From contig CAMEAW010000117.1 in NCBI GenBank assembly GCA_945911685.1, forward strand, positions 1 through 8,779: a stretch of 8,779 nucleotides of DNA, given 5' to 3'. Both the position numbers and the translations under genes were made by a program. Below the pieces are notes generated by a model, which ran no database searches, was not told the origin of the DNA, and was given only the letters and a program-made list of their open reading frames with translations. The DNA comes from Bordetella parapertussis (lineage in GTDB: Bacteria; Pseudomonadota; Gammaproteobacteria; Burkholderiales; Burkholderiaceae_B). Shown here in pieces: positions 1 to 5,910 of the stretch (position 1 is the first letter of the stretch; every line of letters starts with the position of its first letter).

Positions 1-122
1 GCAGATGACAACTGATCGTTGGTGATGTCGGCGATCACGCCTGACAAGTCACGCAGTTTGCCTTCTTTATCAATCAAACCTGGCTTCTCTTTACCCTTGG
101 CACCATAGCGTACGAGTTTCAT
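1..122 (-). CDS. Fumarylacetoacetate hydrolase (FAH)-family protein, N-terminal fragment
   Basis: Only the first 40 codons are in the window; the gene runs off the left edge. The protein begins MKLVRYGAKGKEKPGLID and continues with GKLRDLSGVIADI, the typical N-terminal segment of bacterial FAH-family hydrolases often labelled ureidoglycolate lyase or 2,4-diketo-3-deoxy-L-fuconate hydrolase. The metal-binding catalytic core lies outside the window and cannot be checked. The ATG at 122 is preceded by a good AAGGAA ribosome binding site about six bases upstream. It lies 120 bases downstream of SDR-1 on the same strand and is probably co-transcribed with it. Family members cleave C-C bonds in 2,4-diketo acids. 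Next to a BDH2-like dehydrogenase, the likely job is hydrolysis of a 2,4-diketo-3-deoxy sugar acid to pyruvate and a 2-hydroxyacid. The family call is fairly firm; the substrate is inferred from context. Confidence 0.8.
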   Translation of the reverse strand, partial: MKLVRYGAKGKEKPGLIDKEGKLRDLSGVIADITNDQLSS

Positions 123-242
123 GCGGTTTCCTTCGTGTTGAAAAAATGAAAAATTAAGGTCAAGCTATCAAATCGATCAAAATACAAAACAGACAAAATT
201 CTCATAGCAAGCGAGCACACTAGCTTCTCAGCACCGCATGCG

Positions 243-992
243 TTACAACGACCAACCGCCATCAATAATCTGCGAGGTGCCCGTTGTAAAGGACGACTCG
301 TCTGAGGCCAAATACACCGCGAGATAAGCGATCTCTTCAGGTTTACCAATGCGACCAATCGGTTGACGCGCCACGAACATATCGCGCACTTCGGTCACCG
401 ACTTACCGGTTTGGCTAGAGACTGCCTCAATACGCTCGCCAAGCGAGGGGGATTCGATCGTACCTGGGCAAATCGCATTGAACCGCACACCGCGCGCAAC
501 ATAATCAGCGGCCAACGCGCGCGTCAAACCAATGACAGCGGCCTTTGAGGCACCGTAGATGACGCGATTGGGTGCGCCTTTGATATTCGAGGCTGCAGAA
601 GCCATGTTAATCACACTGCCCTTGCCTTGTTCAAGCATGCCAGGCAAAAACGCGCGAATCGTACGGTACATGGATTTAACATTCAAATCCATACTGAAAT
701 CCCATTCGGCATCGCTGACCTGCATGATGTCGCCTTGGTGCACGAAGCCCGCACAATTAAACAAGACGTCGATCTTGCCGATTTTTTTGGCAAAGGCATC
801 GACGTCGGCGGTTTTCAAAACATCAAGAATATGGGTCTTGATGTTGGGTACGCCCGCGTAAGCGTTGAGCAGGTCTTGTTTGACGTCAGTCGCCCAAACA
901 GTCGCGCCCTCACGCGCCATGGCAAGCGCACAGGCACGGCCAATGCCTTGCCCGGCGGCGGTGACCAGAATTATTTTTCCTTGCAGACGCAT
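243..992 (-). CDS. Short-chain dehydrogenase (SDR-1), BDH2-like; probable 2-keto-3-deoxy-aldonate (L-fuconate type) 4-dehydrogenase
   Basis: Classical SDR of 249 residues. Visible are the nucleotide-binding TAAGQGIG (11-18), an acidic D36 at the end of the second strand that suggests NAD preference, NCAG (79-82), and catalytic S132, Y146 and K150. The ending IIDGGWSL and many internal blocks match my memory of human cytosolic BDH2 (DHRS6), including arginines 143, 187 and 209, which correspond to basic residues thought to bind the substrate carboxylate there. The bacterial 2-keto-3-deoxy-L-fuconate 4-dehydrogenase of Herbaspirillum huttiense belongs to this BDH2-like group. The adjacent FAH-family gene fits that role, since it would hydrolyse the 2,4-diketo product. 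I chose the ATG at 992, giving MRLQGKIILV, because AGGGAT lies eight bases upstream; an in-frame TTG at 1019 is less likely and falls in a palindromic operator. A 3-hydroxybutyrate dehydrogenase or a pentonate-pathway enzyme are alternatives. Confidence 0.85.
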   Translation of the reverse strand: MRLQGKIILVTAAGQGIGRACALAMAREGATVWATDVKQDLLNAYAGVPNIKTHILDVLKTADVDAFAKKIGKIDVLFNCAGFVHQGDIMQVSDAEWDFSMDLNVKSMYRTIRAFLPGMLEQGKGSVINMASAASNIKGAPNRVIYGASKAAVIGLTRALAADYVARGVRFNAICPGTIESPSLGERIEAVSSQTGKSVTEVRDMFVARQPIGRIGKPEEIAYLAVYLASDESSFTTGTSQIIDGGWSL

Positions 993-999
993 GCTGACT

Positions 1000-1005
1000 A
1001 TCCCT
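1000..1005 (-). promoter_or_regulatory. Ribosome binding site that decides the SDR-1 start
   Basis: The minus strand reads TTAGGGATAGTCAGCATG, placing a Shine-Dalgarno-like AGGGAT seven to eight bases before the ATG at 992. This favours that start over the upstream TTG at 1019, which would add nine residues not expected in this family. Confidence 0.6.
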
Positions 1006-1017
1006 AATGATCTTGCC

Positions 1018-1036
1018 AAATTGGCTTGACCAATTT
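1018..1036. promoter_or_regulatory. Palindromic operator upstream of SDR-1, GntR/FadR type
   Basis: AAATTGGCTTGACCAATTT is an inverted repeat with perfect 7-base arms (AAATTGG and CCAATTT) around five bases. Its inner 15 bases, ATTGGCTTGACCAAT at 1020-1034, fit ATTGGTNNNACCAAT, the pattern bound by PdhR and related FadR-subfamily GntR regulators, with one base off. It ends about 26 bases before the SDR-1 start codon, a position suited to repression. A near-identical site lies at 3093-3107. The regulator itself is not in the window. Operator function is inferred from symmetry, position and recurrence. Confidence 0.65.
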
Positions 1037-1144
1037 ACCAGATTGCGCGGAAAGCCTCGACCTTAAAGATGGGAAGGATGTCAATTTGATACACAAACGA
1101 CTTAGGAGCAAGCCATCAAAGAATACCGAACCTCAAAAAGAACC

Positions 1145-2221
1145 TCAACCGCTAAGCGGTGCCGGCGCAGCCAGACCAAAACGCTCGGCAAAGGGCGCCA
1201 AGGCGGGTAAAAGTGTCGGGTGAAGCCTGATACCCGAGGCCAACTGTTCGGCGCGCGCAGCCAGCCCTGCATGGCCTGGCAACCGCACCTTAGAAACACC
1301 GGGACGCGGCGGGTTGTCCAGACACGAGTCAGCTAACTGATCCATTTGTCTTAAAAAGTCTTGTTTGCCACCGAAGCCGTCAGGGTCGTATAAGGTGATG
1401 TTGATGGTAGCCCCCCAACCTTCTTTCGGGTCAGCACGGCCAAAGCCAGACAAGCCGCCAGTCAGCGCTTCAACCATCAATCCCAGCCCAAAACCCTTGT
1501 GGCCGTAAGACAGCCCACCAATCGGCAAGATGGTACCGGGTGGCTTTTGATTGAATACACCCGGATCATTAGTAGGCATACCTTGCGCATCTAACAGCCA
1601 CTTTTCAGCAAATTTTTCACCGGCGGCGGCTTTGCGATTGCTCATGCCATTGGTGGTGATTGATGCTGAGATATCAATCAAAACATCGCCACGCGAACAC
1701 GGAAACCCCATCGCAATCGGATTAGGCGTGAAGACAGCACGCGTGCCACCATAGGGCGCCACACTCGCCACATTGGGATCAGAGCTGGCCAGAACCATCA
1801 AAAATCCCTCGCGTGCAGCGCGCATCAAATACACCGCCAAGCAGGCGATGTGATGGCTGCGCTTAATCGTCAGAGACGCCACACCCATCTCACGGGCAGC
1901 CGGAAGCAACACATCCAACCCGCGTTCGATCAACCACGGGCCAGGCAAGCGCCTGCCATCCCACAACTGCGCAGCAGGCTTAGCGCTCACCACACGGTAA
2001 TCGCCCTCGCGGGTCATGCCGCCGGCCTCAACGTCTTTGAGGTACCCCGGCAAGAGGGCTAAGCCATGCGTGTCATGCCCAAGCAAATCTCCCTCAACAA
2101 GCGTTTGCGCGACCACCAGGGACATTTGGGGATCAAGCCCAGCGGCAACGAGCAAGTGCTTGGCCCATCGCACGAGTTCTGTACTTGAATAGGCGGCACG
2201 TGCCGGGTTAACTTGGCTCAC
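1145..2221 (-). CDS. Ldh-family (malate/L-lactate dehydrogenase type 2) NAD(P)-dependent 2-hydroxyacid oxidoreductase
   Basis: A 358-residue member of the Ldh_2/MDH2-like family, which oxidises 2-hydroxyacids (L-lactate, malate, ureidoglycolate, (R)-sulfolactate) with NAD(P) and is unrelated to classical lactate dehydrogenases. Visible family blocks are GHDTHG (48-53), RSHH (121-124, usually NSxHFG), TPNPIAMGFP (165-174), the SITTNGMSNRKAAAG region (187-201) and YGHKGFGLGLMVEAL (239-253). Length is normal for the family. It starts at a GTG at 2221, supported by AGGAAGA seven bases upstream; no better ATG exists. It begins 55 bases after the stop of SDR-2 on the same strand, so the two likely form one transcript. 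Context suggests it oxidises a short 2-hydroxyacid produced by the pathway, or with the divergent D-isomer dehydrogenase interconverts enantiomers through the keto acid. Substrate and stereospecificity cannot be read from the sequence. Confidence 0.88.
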   Translation of the reverse strand: MSQVNPARAAYSSTELVRWAKHLLVAAGLDPQMSLVVAQTLVEGDLLGHDTHGLALLPGYLKDVEAGGMTREGDYRVVSAKPAAQLWDGRRLPGPWLIERGLDVLLPAAREMGVASLTIKRSHHIACLAVYLMRAAREGFLMVLASSDPNVASVAPYGGTRAVFTPNPIAMGFPCSRGDVLIDISASITTNGMSNRKAAAGEKFAEKWLLDAQGMPTNDPGVFNQKPPGTILPIGGLSYGHKGFGLGLMVEALTGGLSGFGRADPKEGWGATINITLYDPDGFGGKQDFLRQMDQLADSCLDNPPRPGVSKVRLPGHAGLAARAEQLASGIRLHPTLLPALAPFAERFGLAAPAPLSG

Positions 2222-2228
2222 GAAAATG

Positions 2229-2235
2229 TCTTCCT
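2229..2235 (-). promoter_or_regulatory. Ribosome binding site supporting a GTG start
   Basis: AGGAAGA on the minus strand lies seven bases before the GTG at 2221. This strong Shine-Dalgarno match is the main reason for accepting a non-ATG start for the Ldh-family gene. Confidence 0.6.
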
Positions 2236-2276
2236 AACAAGTGATGGGCGCGCAAAGGATAAGGATGATTCAACGA

Positions 2277-3044
2277 TTAATACGTGGCGCGACCACCCGA
2301 AATATCAAACACAGCGCCAGTCGAAAAGCTGACCTCGTCAGACGACAGCCACGCCACCAGATTGGCGATTTCTTGCACTTCGCCAAAGCGGTTCATCGGG
2401 ATCTTGGACAACATAAAGTCGATATGTTGCTGCGTCATCTGCGCGAACATGCCGGTTTTAACCGCTGCGGGCGTGATGCAGTTAACTTTAATCTCAGTAC
2501 CGGCAAGCTCTTTACCTAGCGATTTAGTCAAGCCCATGACAGCAGCCTTTGACGCGCTATAGGCCGACGCATTGGGATTGCCCTCTTTACCCGCCACAGA
2601 AGCAATATTCACGATACGGCCGTAGCCCTTGCCACCGTTGGCCTGCTTCATGAGTGGTGCAATCGCCCGGCAGGTTAAAAACGTGCCACGTACGTTGATA
2701 TCAAACACGCGATTCCATTCATCCACAGGGTAATCAATCACCGAGACGTTTGGGCCCGTGATCCCTGCGCTATTGACCAAGATATCAATCGAAGCGCCGA
2801 AGGCCAAGGTTGCCTTCACGGCCTGCGCCACCGAGTGCTCATCAGACACATCCACTTGCACGCCGTGTGACGAAGCGCCTAAGCGTGCCTGAGCATCTTT
2901 CAAACTTTGAGCGTCGCGATCCCAAAGCGTGACGGTTGCACCACCGCCAATCAGTCGCGCCGCGCATGCCTCGCCGATCCCGGCAGCCCCTCCGGTAATG
3001 ACTGCGTGCTTGCCAGAAAAGTCGTATTGCGCCGGTTTGGACAT
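2277..3044 (-). CDS. Short-chain dehydrogenase/reductase (SDR-2), substrate unknown
   Basis: A complete classical SDR of 255 residues. Motifs are TGGAAGIG (17-24) for nucleotide binding, D42 after the second strand (NAD rather than NADP preference), NSAG (91-94), N117, and the catalytic S149, Y162 and K166 in YSASK. It ends FDISGGRATY. The fold and catalytic set are secure, but such SDRs act on sugars, polyols, 3-oxoacyl thioesters and hydroxyacids, so the name is uncertain. It is first in its transcription unit, with GAGG eight bases before the ATG at 3044, and is followed closely by the Ldh-family gene. A palindromic operator lies 49 bases upstream of the start. In this cluster it could be an entry sugar dehydrogenase (aldose to lactone) or oxidise a pathway hydroxyl group. 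It is distinct from SDR-1, which has the BDH2-like features. Confidence 0.85.
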   Translation of the reverse strand: MSKPAQYDFSGKHAVITGGAAGIGEACAARLIGGGATVTLWDRDAQSLKDAQARLGASSHGVQVDVSDEHSVAQAVKATLAFGASIDILVNSAGITGPNVSVIDYPVDEWNRVFDINVRGTFLTCRAIAPLMKQANGGKGYGRIVNIASVAGKEGNPNASAYSASKAAVMGLTKSLGKELAGTEIKVNCITPAAVKTGMFAQMTQQHIDFMLSKIPMNRFGEVQEIANLVAWLSSDEVSFSTGAVFDISGGRATY

Positions 3045-3092
3045 ATCGTTTGCCTCGAATGGTTAGGGGTTTTCCCGTCTTCTGCTGAAATG

Positions 3093-3107
3093 ATTGGTCA
3101 GACCAAT
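3093..3107. promoter_or_regulatory. Perfect palindromic operator in the divergent promoter region, GntR/FadR type
   Basis: ATTGGTCAGACCAAT is a perfect inverted repeat with 7-base arms around a single central base. It matches both the ATTGGTNNNACCAAT pattern of PdhR-like proteins and the TGGTCNGACCA core of FadR-like GntR regulators. It lies between the start codons of SDR-2 (minus) and the CtBP-like dehydrogenase (plus), so one bound regulator could control both directions. Eleven or more of its 15 positions match the site at 1020-1034 with the same symmetry and length. No regulator gene is in the window. Confidence 0.75.
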
Positions 3108-3133
3108 TGCTCTTGAAGTTTAACCAATATAAC
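3107..3133 (+). promoter_or_regulatory. Candidate promoter for the CtBP-like dehydrogenase gene, overlapping the divergent one
   Basis: TATAAC at 3128-3133 is a good -10 candidate on the plus strand and overlaps the -10 candidate of the opposite strand. The -35 box is weak: TTGCTC at 3107-3112 is 15 bases away. The operator at 3093-3107 would border or overlap this -35 region. The start codon is about 75 bases downstream of the presumed transcript start, leaving a structured leader. Confidence 0.25.
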
Positions 3134-3152
3134 CTCTGATCTGACAAGTCAA
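3126..3152 (-). promoter_or_regulatory. Candidate promoter for SDR-2 and Ldh genes
   Basis: On the minus strand TTGACT (3152-3147) and TATATT (3131-3126) resemble -35 and -10 boxes but are separated by only 15 bases. The operator at 3093-3107 would fall shortly downstream of the transcription start, a usual place for repression. The boxes are tentative because of the short spacing. Confidence 0.35.
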
Positions 3153-3162
3153 ACAAACTGTC

Positions 3163-3194
3163 GCTGCGCGCAATCGAGACGCGCGGCGCGCAGC
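3163..3194 (+). other. GC-rich stem-loop in the leader of the CtBP-like dehydrogenase gene
   Basis: GCTGCGCGC (3163-3171) and GCGCGCAGC (3186-3194) are perfect 9-base arms around a 14-base loop. The stem ends 21 bases before the ATG at 3216. A second small palindrome, AGGGCAGCCCT, follows at about 3200-3210 and includes the only Shine-Dalgarno-like bases. There is no T-run, so it is not a standard terminator. It may affect translation or be chance in GC-rich DNA. Confidence 0.4.
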
Positions 3195-3215
3195 CAGCCA
3201 AGGGCAGCCCTCTTC

Positions 3216-4169
3216 ATGAAAGTATTAATTACGGATTTTGATTTTCCGAATGTAGAACTGGAACTCGGCTTGTTTAGGCAGGCTGGGTTGCAAGTCATCA
3301 CAGCCCAATGCAAAACAGAAGACGAAGTGATTGCAGCAGGCAAAGATGCTGACGCGTTTTTACTTCAATACGCCCCCGCAAATCGCAAGGTCTTTGAGGC
3401 CCTGCCTGGTTTAAAAATCGTCAGTCGCTATGGTGCAGGCTTTGACACGATCAATACCGACGATGCGAAAGCCTGTGGCGTTTGGGTCGGTAATTCGCCC
3501 GACTACGGCGTACATGAAGTGGCGAGCCACGCGTTTGCGATGGCCTTGAACCTGACCCGACACCTGTCCTTTTACGACCGTGATGTTCGCGCAGGTAAAT
3601 GGCATTATCTGACACCCGGCGTGCTCAAGCGCCCTTCAAACATGACGGTGGGTGTGCTGGGAATGGGACGTATCGGCCGTCGCTTTGCGCACCTTGCACG
3701 CGAGACCTACGGCAAAGTGATTGCTTGCGATCCGCACATCATGGCCTATGACTTTCCGCCCTATGTCGAGCGGGTCGATATGACTGAGCTTTTTGCTACA
3801 GCGGATATTATTTCGGTACACACCCCCCTCAATGATGAGACTCGCAACATTGTGAACAGCAAGGTGTTGAATCTGATGACACCCGGTAGCTACGTCGTGA
3901 ACACAGCGCGCGGTGGGTTGGTCAATGTCGAGGATGCCTTAGCCGCGCTTAACTCGGGGCAGCTTGGTGGGTTGGCGCTTGACGTGCTGCCAAACGAACC
4001 ACCGGGCGATCATCCGCTGGTCAAGCACCCCCGCACCATTTTGACGCCGCACGCGGCCTTTTATTCGCAAGAAGCTGAAATCGAATTACGCAGCAAAGCC
4101 GCGCAAAACATCATCACGTTTGCACGTACCGGCAAACCCGACTATGTTGTGACACATGGCACTCGGTGA
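3216..4169 (+). CDS. D-isomer-specific 2-hydroxyacid dehydrogenase, CtBP-like
   Basis: A complete 317-residue NAD-dependent 2-hydroxyacid dehydrogenase of the D-3-phosphoglycerate dehydrogenase/C-terminal binding protein superfamily. It has the Rossmann motif GMGRIG (149-154), D172 for NAD ribose, R232 in NTARGG, D256 and E261 in DVLPNEPP, and H279 in LTPHAAF, which together form the Arg-Glu-His catalytic set. RYGAGFDTIN (71-80) and the HAAFYS context resemble CtBP-like bacterial members. Length is typical for a two-domain enzyme without an ACT domain. The ATG at 3216 is the natural start, although the nearest Shine-Dalgarno-like AAGGG is about 11 bases upstream and within a small palindrome. 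It is divergent from SDR-2 across a shared operator and 91 bases upstream of the dehydratase gene, probably one operon. It likely reduces or oxidises a small 2-keto/2-hydroxyacid of the pathway. The substrate is unknown; (S)-sulfolactate dehydrogenase SlcC is in the same superfamily. Confidence 0.9.
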   Translation: MKVLITDFDFPNVELELGLFRQAGLQVITAQCKTEDEVIAAGKDADAFLLQYAPANRKVFEALPGLKIVSRYGAGFDTINTDDAKACGVWVGNSPDYGVHEVASHAFAMALNLTRHLSFYDRDVRAGKWHYLTPGVLKRPSNMTVGVLGMGRIGRRFAHLARETYGKVIACDPHIMAYDFPPYVERVDMTELFATADIISVHTPLNDETRNIVNSKVLNLMTPGSYVVNTARGGLVNVEDALAALNSGQLGGLALDVLPNEPPGDHPLVKHPRTILTPHAAFYSQEAEIELRSKAAQNIITFARTGKPDYVVTHGTR

Positions 4170-4250
4170 CGGCCGACGAGCCTGAATGTACGCATTTTTC
4201 GTTAAACACTACGTATCTGGGATGACTGGATCCGTCGAAGAATAAATAAT

Positions 4251-4254
4251 AGGA
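4251..4254 (+). promoter_or_regulatory. Ribosome binding site of the dehydratase gene
   Basis: AGGA, followed by AAACTC, lies six bases before the ATG at 4261. It is a clear site and supports independent translation after the 91-base gap from the preceding gene. I found no convincing operator or promoter in that gap. Confidence 0.5.
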
Positions 4255-4260
4255 AAACTC

Positions 4261-5796
4261 ATGGAACCAGTGATTCGCCTTCATCCTCAAGATGATGTGG
4301 TTATTGCACGCCACCAATTGATTTCAGGCACCAAACTTGCCTCTGAAAATGTCACGATTCGCGGGCTAGTGCCACCCGGGCACAAGGTTGCTACCAAAGC
4401 CATTAAACAGGGTGAGCCAGTACGTCGCTATAACCAAATTATTGGTTTTGCCAGTGCAGACATTGAACCGGGCTCGCATGTACACGTACACAACCTAAGC
4501 ATCGGAGCTGAGGGGGGTGCCTTTAGCCGTAACTACGCAATTGGAGCCGACGCTAAGCCCACCCAATATGTTGCAACGCCGCGTACGTTTAAAGGCATCG
4601 TGCGCGCCGATGGCCGTGTCGCCACCCGAAACTATCTAGGCATTTTGACCAGCGTCAACTGCTCAGCCACCGCAGCGCGCGCGATTGCCAGCCACTTTGA
4701 TCGCGACACACATCCTGAAGCGCTGGCAGCTTTTCCGAATGTCGATGGGGTGGTTGCGCTGACGATTAGCAGCGGCTGTGGCATGGGCAGCACCGGCGAG
4801 GGTATCGACGTCTTACGCCGTACCTTGTCGGGCTACACGCGCCATACAAATTTTTGTGGTGTGCTGATGGTGGGCCTAGGTTGTGAGTCTAATCAAATCA
4901 CCGATTTATTGACGGCCGAAAAACTCTCTGAAAATCCGTTGTTTCAAACCTTCAATATTCAAGACACCGGCGGCACACAAAAGACTGTGCGTAAAGGCGT
5001 TGAACTGATTCAACAAATGTTGCCACACGCCAACAAAGTCGTCCGCGTTGACGTACCAGTCAGTCACTTAACGCTTGGCCTGCAATGTGGCGGCTCGGAT
5101 GGCTACTCGGGCATCTCGGCCAACCCTGCGCTGGGTGTCGCGGTTGACCTGTTGGTGCAAAACGGCGGCACTGCAATTTTGTCTGAAACCCCAGAGATCT
5201 ATGGCGCCGAGCACTTGCTGACGCGCCGTGCGGCAAGCCCGGCGGTTGCCGAAAAACTCATCGAACGCATCCACTGGTGGGAAGACTATTGCGCGCGTAA
5301 TCAAGGCGAAATGAATAACAACCCTTCGCCTGGCAACAAGGCTGGCGGGTTGACCACGATTCTAGAAAAGTCGCTGGGCGCGGTGGCCAAAGGCGGCACG
5401 ATGCGCTTAGAGGCCGTGTACGAATATGCACAACCTGTCACGACCAAAGGCTTTGTCTACATGGATACGCCGGGCTACGACCCCGTATCGGCGACGGGCC
5501 AAGTCGCCGGTGGCGCCAACATGATTTGCTTTACGACGGGGCGTGGTTCAGCCTATGGCTGCGCGCCCACGCCGTCAATCAAGCTCTCGACCAACAACGC
5601 CTTATGGAAGCGTCAAAGCGAAGACATCGATATCAACTGCGGCGAGATCGTTGATGACGGCATGTCAATCGCCGAAAAAGGTGCGCAGATTTTTGAATTG
5701 ATCATCAAAGTCGCCTCAGGCGAGCGCACGAAGAGTGAGATCCATGGCTACGGACAAAGCGAGTTCGTTCCCTGGCAGATTGGCGCTGTGATGTAG
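4261..5796 (+). CDS. UxaA/GarD-family sugar-acid dehydratase (altronate/galactarate dehydratase-like), fused form
   Basis: A full-length 511-residue protein of the altronate/galactarate dehydratase family, which removes water from sugar acids to give 2-keto-3-deoxy acids. Residues about 10-85 form the SAF domain, ending GSHVHVHN as in UxaA. The catalytic part holds NADG-like RADGRVATRNYLG (115-127), VGLGCESNQ (204-212), LQCGGSDGYSGISANPALG (274-292), NPSPGNKAGGL (354-364), FTTGRGSAYG (424-433) and DINCG (457-461). Conserved cysteines (134, 173, 208, 276, 460) are candidate metal or structural residues, but I cannot assign them. The C-terminal half is closer to E. coli GarD in wording, while the SAF domain is closer to UxaA, so neither name is safe. 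Sulfolactate sulfo-lyase SuyAB is a split relative. UxaA-type proteins have been linked to L-fuconate dehydration in Campylobacter, so a similar aldonate is plausible here. It is last in its operon and followed by a strong stem-loop. Confidence 0.9.
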   Translation: MEPVIRLHPQDDVVIARHQLISGTKLASENVTIRGLVPPGHKVATKAIKQGEPVRRYNQIIGFASADIEPGSHVHVHNLSIGAEGGAFSRNYAIGADAKPTQYVATPRTFKGIVRADGRVATRNYLGILTSVNCSATAARAIASHFDRDTHPEALAAFPNVDGVVALTISSGCGMGSTGEGIDVLRRTLSGYTRHTNFCGVLMVGLGCESNQITDLLTAEKLSENPLFQTFNIQDTGGTQKTVRKGVELIQQMLPHANKVVRVDVPVSHLTLGLQCGGSDGYSGISANPALGVAVDLLVQNGGTAILSETPEIYGAEHLLTRRAASPAVAEKLIERIHWWEDYCARNQGEMNNNPSPGNKAGGLTTILEKSLGAVAKGGTMRLEAVYEYAQPVTTKGFVYMDTPGYDPVSATGQVAGGANMICFTTGRGSAYGCAPTPSIKLSTNNALWKRQSEDIDINCGEIVDDGMSIAEKGAQIFELIIKVASGERTKSEIHGYGQSEFVPWQIGAVM

Positions 5797-5808
5797 TGCC
5801 TCAGTCAG

Positions 5809-5840
5809 GCTGTCTTTAGCGAATGCTTGCTAAAGACAGC
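5809..5840. terminator. Perfect 12-base stem-loop after the dehydratase gene, probable transcription end
   Basis: GCTGTCTTTAGC (5809-5820) pairs perfectly with GCTAAAGACAGC (5829-5840) around an 8-base loop, starting 12 bases after the dehydratase stop. No T-run follows on either strand, so it may be a factor-assisted terminator or an mRNA 3'-end stabiliser rather than a classic intrinsic terminator. It sits between convergent genes. A weaker hairpin, TTTACG with CGTAAA, lies near 5878-5897, closer to the stop of the CopD-like gene. Confidence 0.55.
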
Positions 5841-5910
5841 GCGCGCTCAGCGACCTACGATCACCATGAGCGGTCGTTTACGCTCGGCGCCGTAAAGGCG
5901 TGTGCCGATG

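Noticed and set aside
123..242. AT-rich 120-base gap between SDR-1 and the FAH-family gene as a separate promoter region.
   Set aside because: No convincing -35/-10 pair with good spacing and no copy of the palindromic operator was found, so co-transcription with SDR-1 is simpler.
1026..1223. A 65-codon open frame on the plus strand rich in Lys and Pro.
   Set aside because: It overlaps the operator and the 3' end of the Ldh-family gene, has no ribosome binding site, and its composition looks like a chance reading of the opposite strand.
1145..5796. Reading the cluster as a sulfolactate degradation operon (slcC, comC, suyAB).
   Set aside because: Two dehydrogenase families fit, but the lyase homologue is the long fused form rather than split SuyA and SuyB, there is no sulfite exporter or sulfoacetaldehyde gene in view, and the BDH2-like SDR with an FAH-family gene points to sugar-acid breakdown. 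Kept only as an analogy.
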